DNA of 64,000 nt, from contig CAWDKZ010000012.1 in assembly GCA_963803025.1 (NCBI GenBank), positions 62,001 through 126,000 on the forward strand, in the 5' to 3' direction. The notes under the pieces were generated by a model. The model searched no databases and was not told where the DNA came from. It saw only the letters and a program-made list of their open reading frames with translations. Origin of the DNA: Bog-793 sp963803025. Lineage in GTDB: Bacteria; Actinomycetota; Acidimicrobiia; Acidimicrobiales; Bog-793. This document shows, one piece after another, positions 60,892 to 64,000 of this stretch. The position numbers were made by a program, and so were the translations under genes. Positions within the stretch are counted from its first letter, which is position 1. Each line of letters begins with the position of its first letter.

Positions 60892-61848
60892 TCACCTGCG
60901 AATCAGCTCCCAATTGAGAGCACCCTCAGGTCGTCGATCAGCAAGCACGTTCAGCACGGAACGAACCGCAGCTTCGTTCATCCGTCTTGCTGCCTTGTCG
61001 CTCAATCCTGCGTTGTGCGGGGAGAGCAGTACGTTCGGGAGCTCCAGCAGAGCCGAACCGACGGGAGGTTCCTCCTCGAACACGTCAAGTCCCGCACCGC
61101 GGAGTGCGCCGCTGGAGAGCGCCGCGACAAGGGCGTCCTCGTCGACAACGCCACCCCGGCTCGTGTTGATGAGAATTGCCTCAGGCCGCATCAAAGCAAG
61201 CTCGCGGGCGCCGATCAAGTGGCGCGTCTCGCTGCTGAGAGGAAGGTGCAGCGTGACGGCGTCCACCCGGGGAAGAAGCTCATCAAGGGGGCAACTGGAT
61301 TCAAGCGCGGGATCGCTCACGATTACCGTGGCACCGAAGGCCTCGACACGGCGCGCGACAGCCCGACCGATCCGACCGAAGCCCACGATCCCGACCGTGC
61401 TGGCGTGAAGCTCCGTCGGCAAGTCGGATGAGCTCCGTTTCCACTCCCCGCGACGCACCGAGCTGTTCAACTCGACGAGGCGCCGCACGATCCCTAGAAG
61501 CAACGCCAACGTATGGTCCGCGACCGATTCCTCGTTGGCCCCAGGTGTCGTCGTCACGACGATCCCGGCACGCGTCGCCGCTTCGAGGTCAATGCTGTCA
61601 AAGCCGACTCCGGTGCGGGCGATGACGCGGAGCCGCTGGCACTCCTCGAGGAGGGCTGAGTCGAACCGTTCGCTGCTGACGATGGCACCCACAACATCCC
61701 GCAACAGTTCGCGTAGTTCGTCGGACGGACGTGGCCCACGCTTGGGGGCCACTCGAAGGGTCAAGCCGGCCGACCTGAGCCGCCCGGCAGTCGACGCATC
61801 ATGTTCGTCGAATGCAACAGACGTGACGAGCACGATGTCTTCGCTCAT
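60892..61848 (-). CDS. D-2-hydroxyacid dehydrogenase (phosphoglycerate dehydrogenase-like)
   Basis: A 318-aa NAD-dependent D-2-hydroxyacid dehydrogenase. Motifs: NAD loop VGIVGFGRIGRAVARRV near residue 150, catalytic Arg region NTSRGGVVDEDALVAAL, Glu in GLDVFEEEPP, and His in LLSPHNAGLSDKA. The N-terminal substrate domain has VIARTGVGFDSIDLEAATRAG. It oxidises or reduces 2-hydroxy/2-keto acids; it lacks the C-terminal ACT domain of SerA, so it is a hydroxypyruvate/glyoxylate reductase-like member rather than serine-pathway SerA. With the FAD/Fe-S hydroxyacid dehydrogenase upstream, it suggests a local D-hydroxyacid theme. Confidence 0.9.
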   Translation of the reverse strand: MSEDIVLVTSVAFDEHDASTAGRLRSAGLTLRVAPKRGPRPSDELRELLRDVVGAIVSSERFDSALLEECQRLRVIARTGVGFDSIDLEAATRAGIVVTTTPGANEESVADHTLALLLGIVRRLVELNSSVRRGEWKRSSSDLPTELHASTVGIVGFGRIGRAVARRVEAFGATVIVSDPALESSCPLDELLPRVDAVTLHLPLSSETRHLIGARELALMRPEAILINTSRGGVVDEDALVAALSSGALRGAGLDVFEEEPPVGSALLELPNVLLSPHNAGLSDKAARRMNEAAVRSVLNVLADRRPEGALNWELIRR

Positions 61849-62628
61849 CTTGGCGGCAAGGTTCCTCTGGCGGATCGGAGGACGCGGCCCATGTCATCCA
61901 GGAACCGAAGATCCGTCCGGATCAGGCTCTGCCTGATTCGGTACTGCGACTGGGCATTGTAGAGAGAATCTCCAAGTCTTGCCGGCTGCGTGTCTCCTAT
62001 GCCGGCTCCGGACGCACAAGTGGTTCATGAGCCCCGAGCAGGGCCGCGCTGAACACCTTGGTCCTCAACCTTCCTGTGGCGCGGCGGACGATCTCGAAGA
62101 TCGCCCTGGTCAAACAGCAGCGCAGTCCCGCAGCAGAGCTGCCCCATGACCTCGCCCACCGCCGATCGCCCGGCACATGGCGTCATTCGGGTTGGAGCAC
62201 CATTCATGCGCGTCAGATCCTGGTGGGCCAGGCACACGGATGCGCGACCGACCGCCCCGATCTCGAATGCCCGCCGGCACTCGAGGAACATCCCGGAGTC
62301 GTCACGGCCCAGTTGCAACGGCCGCATCGACGCGAGGGGGGGGTCTGAAGCAAGTTCCAGCTACCTGGTGCCGGCACCACGGCTCCGTTGCCGTGTCGTC
62401 GGCGAGCACTCACCAGTCCTTCGATCTCTCATCGCGTCGTCTACAAGTTCAAGCTGGATCTGTCGACTCCGGTCCTCGGACACCGCGTCGGTGACGTAAT
62501 CTCCCCGATCGCGGGACTGCGCCGGCTTCTCTGACGAGTCCTCCGACGAGATTCCGCGCAACTTCGTCTGACACAACTTCTCGGGCGTCGATCGTGGACC
62601 CGGTGTACCCGTCGCGGGCGTCCGGCAG
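61849..62628. other. 780-bp region without a supported gene
   Basis: Lower GC than average and rich in short, overlapping frames on both strands. Some minus-strand frames (62025-62361 and 62361-62620) look weakly coding, but I find no domain and no proper start or stop. Likely degraded sequence or a non-coding spacer. Confidence 0.4.
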
Positions 62629-64000
62629 TCAGTGCACCGCTGACCGGATCGGTGCGCGCGCGAGCCTCGCCGCGTTGAACCAGAGGTCGACACCACCTTC
62701 GGCCCTCGGCTTGCCGAGGGCTCGCTCGAACAGGAGAAGCACCGCGGCGGGGGCCATTCCGAGCCGGTCGAAGACGACCGTGTCGACACCGTAGCGGCGG
62801 ATGTAGAGGCGCAGCTCGGCGACGAGCCGTCCGTTGAGCGCTGGCGGTTTCGCCCCGTGGAGACCGCGCCGGCCCATGGCCTTCCAGGCGAGAAACACCT
62901 GCACCGCGCGCGGCGGGAGAGCCGGGGGCCGGAAAGTGGCCCTTCCGCTCGGTTTCGGAGCGAGGGCGTAGCCACCGACGAGCTTCCAGCGGAAATCGTC
63001 CGTCTCCTGCCAGAGCATCGGCTGATTCTCTGGGCTCACGTCGAAGGGGTAGGTCAGCACGATGCTTCCTGCGGGGATCTCGTTCGAGAGCGAGGAGGTG
63101 AAGAACGCCGGCAGCGCGGTGCTCACCGGGGTCGTCGGTGTCGGCCAGTTCGGGACGAGCGAAGCGACTGCGACAAGACCGACGACCACGACCGACAGCT
63201 GCGCGACCGTCCCCGGACGTGAGTGCCGCCTCCTCGGCCGCGCTTGCATGCCGGGGCTGCTGGCTGACGCGGCGGGGAGCGCCCCCTCGCCCGATCCGTG
63301 CGCGAGACCGAGCGCGACGATGACGGCGATGAAGAACTGCTCGTAGACCGAGAACCGGGACGGGAGGACGTCCTCGAGCAACGGCAGGCGACCGAGCGCG
63401 TCGAAGGGGAGCGGTATCGCGGTCAGGTGATGGGCGATCATGAGCTTGGGCCCGAGCGCGAGCACGTAGGCCACCACAGCCAGGGCTCCGGCAAGAACGA
63501 TCCCCCGGTCGTGCCGGTAGCGAACGACGAGCCACAGCACGAGGAGCAACAGCGCGATGCCGAGGTAGCTGCCGTTCTCGCCGAATCCGCCGGAGAACTT
63601 GTCGCCGAGACTCACAAGGGCGCTCGGCGCGAAGCGCTGTGCCGACGTCGGGACGATCGCACCGAGCAGGTCGACCCGGAACGGGTTGTTGATCCCCTTT
63701 CCCTGCACCGGCCCGTGAAAGCGTCGCGGCCCGGCGAAGAAGTAGTAGATCGGATAGCCGAGCAGGACCACCGAGATGAGCGCACCGGGAACGAGCGCAC
63801 GACGGATGTGGACCAACCGGCGGCGGTCGATCGCACGACGCCGGGTCACGAGCACGATCACAAGGGCCAAGAAGGCGACGACGAGCGTTGTCGCGAGGAC
63901 TTCGGGTGAAATGAGGTACTGCGCAGTCACGAGCAGACCCAGCGCGGCGCCCCAGCGCCTCGGGCGCGAACGTTGGTCGACGACCACCTCGTAGAGCGCC
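62629..64000 (-). CDS. multi-pass membrane protein, GT-C glycosyltransferase-like (5' end beyond window)
   Basis: The C-terminal 457 residues of a large membrane protein that continues past position 64000. It contains about eight hydrophobic segments (for example LGLLVTAQYLISPEVLATTLVVAFLALVIVL, VLLGYPIYYFF, IALLLLVLWLVV), a conserved acidic/aromatic loop between helices (PVQGKGINNPFRVDLLGAIVP) and a soluble C-terminal portion (SIVLTYPFDVSPENQPMLWQ). The pattern resembles actinobacterial GT-C polyprenyl-phosphate-sugar transferases. Activity is not proven. Confidence 0.65.
   Translation of the reverse strand, partial: ALYEVVVDQRSRPRRWGAALGLLVTAQYLISPEVLATTLVVAFLALVIVLVTRRRAIDRRRLVHIRRALVPGALISVVLLGYPIYYFFAGPRRFHGPVQGKGINNPFRVDLLGAIVPTSAQRFAPSALVSLGDKFSGGFGENGSYLGIALLLLVLWLVVRYRHDRGIVLAGALAVVAYVLALGPKLMIAHHLTAIPLPFDALGRLPLLEDVLPSRFSVYEQFFIAVIVALGLAHGSGEGALPAASASSPGMQARPRRRHSRPGTVAQLSVVVVGLVAVASLVPNWPTPTTPVSTALPAFFTSSLSNEIPAGSIVLTYPFDVSPENQPMLWQETDDFRWKLVGGYALAPKPSGRATFRPPALPPRAVQVFLAWKAMGRRGLHGAKPPALNGRLVAELRLYIRRYGVDTVVFDRLGMAPAAVLLLFERALGKPRAEGGVDLWFNAARLARAPIRSAVH

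Noticed and set aside
60692..60913. Minus-strand frame ending in SMDQIMRILGRR
   Set aside because: Faint coding look, but overlaps the D-2-hydroxyacid dehydrogenase in another frame and cannot be assigned to a family.
1..64000. CRISPR array, rRNA or plasmid origin
   Set aside because: No evenly spaced direct repeats, no 16S/23S-like conserved stretches and no iteron or DnaA box clusters were seen.

Overview
The window is chromosomal DNA from a high-GC actinobacterium. Support for this is the strong G/C third-position bias, frequent GTG and TTG starts, GTGA-type start/stop overlaps, an F420-type (DDN-like) reductase fold, cydABDC organisation and an ECF sigma/zinc anti-sigma pair. The redox genes would suit an Acidimicrobiia-like lineage, but that is only an inference; no rRNA, tRNA or housekeeping marker fixes the taxonomy.

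Layout. 1-8.6 kb: an amino-acid type binding protein, small hypotheticals, an S4/Hsp15 protein, a nitrilase-family amidase, a GNAT acetyltransferase, a methyltransferase and a DUF2254 membrane protein. 8.9-14.9 kb: a complete cydABDC operon for cytochrome bd oxidase, closed by a perfect hairpin. 15.1-16.3 kb: a type II sulfide:quinone oxidoreductase gene broken by one -1 frameshift. 16.35-25.75 kb (minus strand): a seven-gene heterodisulfide-reductase-like (Hdr/Qmo-like) operon read as hdrB, hdrA fused to a GltD-type NAD(P)H module, mvhD, ferredoxin, hdrA fused to MvhD, a ferredoxin-CCG protein (HdrC-HdrB type) and hdrC. Its promoter region holds a tandem repeat. The SQR and Hdr units converge on a shared 14-bp inverted repeat.

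26.3-41.3 kb: a carbohydrate locus with a GH94 phosphorylase, a GH1 beta-glucosidase, a complete Opp-type ABC importer (binding protein, two permeases, two ATPases), a GH5-type beta-mannosidase-like enzyme and a GH130 mannoside phosphorylase. Together they suggest uptake of beta-linked gluco/manno-oligosaccharides and energy-saving phosphorolysis inside the cell. No regulator gene is visible in it.

41.4-47.3 kb: a secreted COG4315 repeat protein, an ECF sigma factor with its anti-sigma factor, an intact IS630-family insertion sequence (18-bp perfect terminal repeats, TA duplication) and an MgtA-type magnesium ATPase. 47.4-53.7 kb: an accessory patch with peptidase E, a zinc-ribbon protein, a serine hydrolase that looks damaged at both ends, a low-GC island carrying a BrnT/BrnA-like toxin-antitoxin pair divergent from a DUF6941-like gene, three VOC-fold proteins and a deazaflavin-dependent reductase. 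53.9-64 kb: a secreted YVTN beta-propeller protein, a Gfo/Idh/MocA dehydrogenase, a large FAD/Fe-S D-2-hydroxyacid dehydrogenase, two head-to-head gene remnants (SIS isomerase and GntR/UTRA regulator), a D-2-hydroxyacid dehydrogenase, a decayed spacer and the 3' part of a multi-membrane-segment protein that runs off the window.

The main biological themes are (i) sulfur/quinone/flavin electron flow (bd oxidase, SQR, Hdr cluster), and (ii) phosphorolytic use of beta-glycosides. The most unusual local structures are the palindrome that contains both start codons of the divergent toxin/DUF6941 pair, the HdrA-GltD fusion in a doubled Hdr operon, and several genes with damaged starts, frames or ends.
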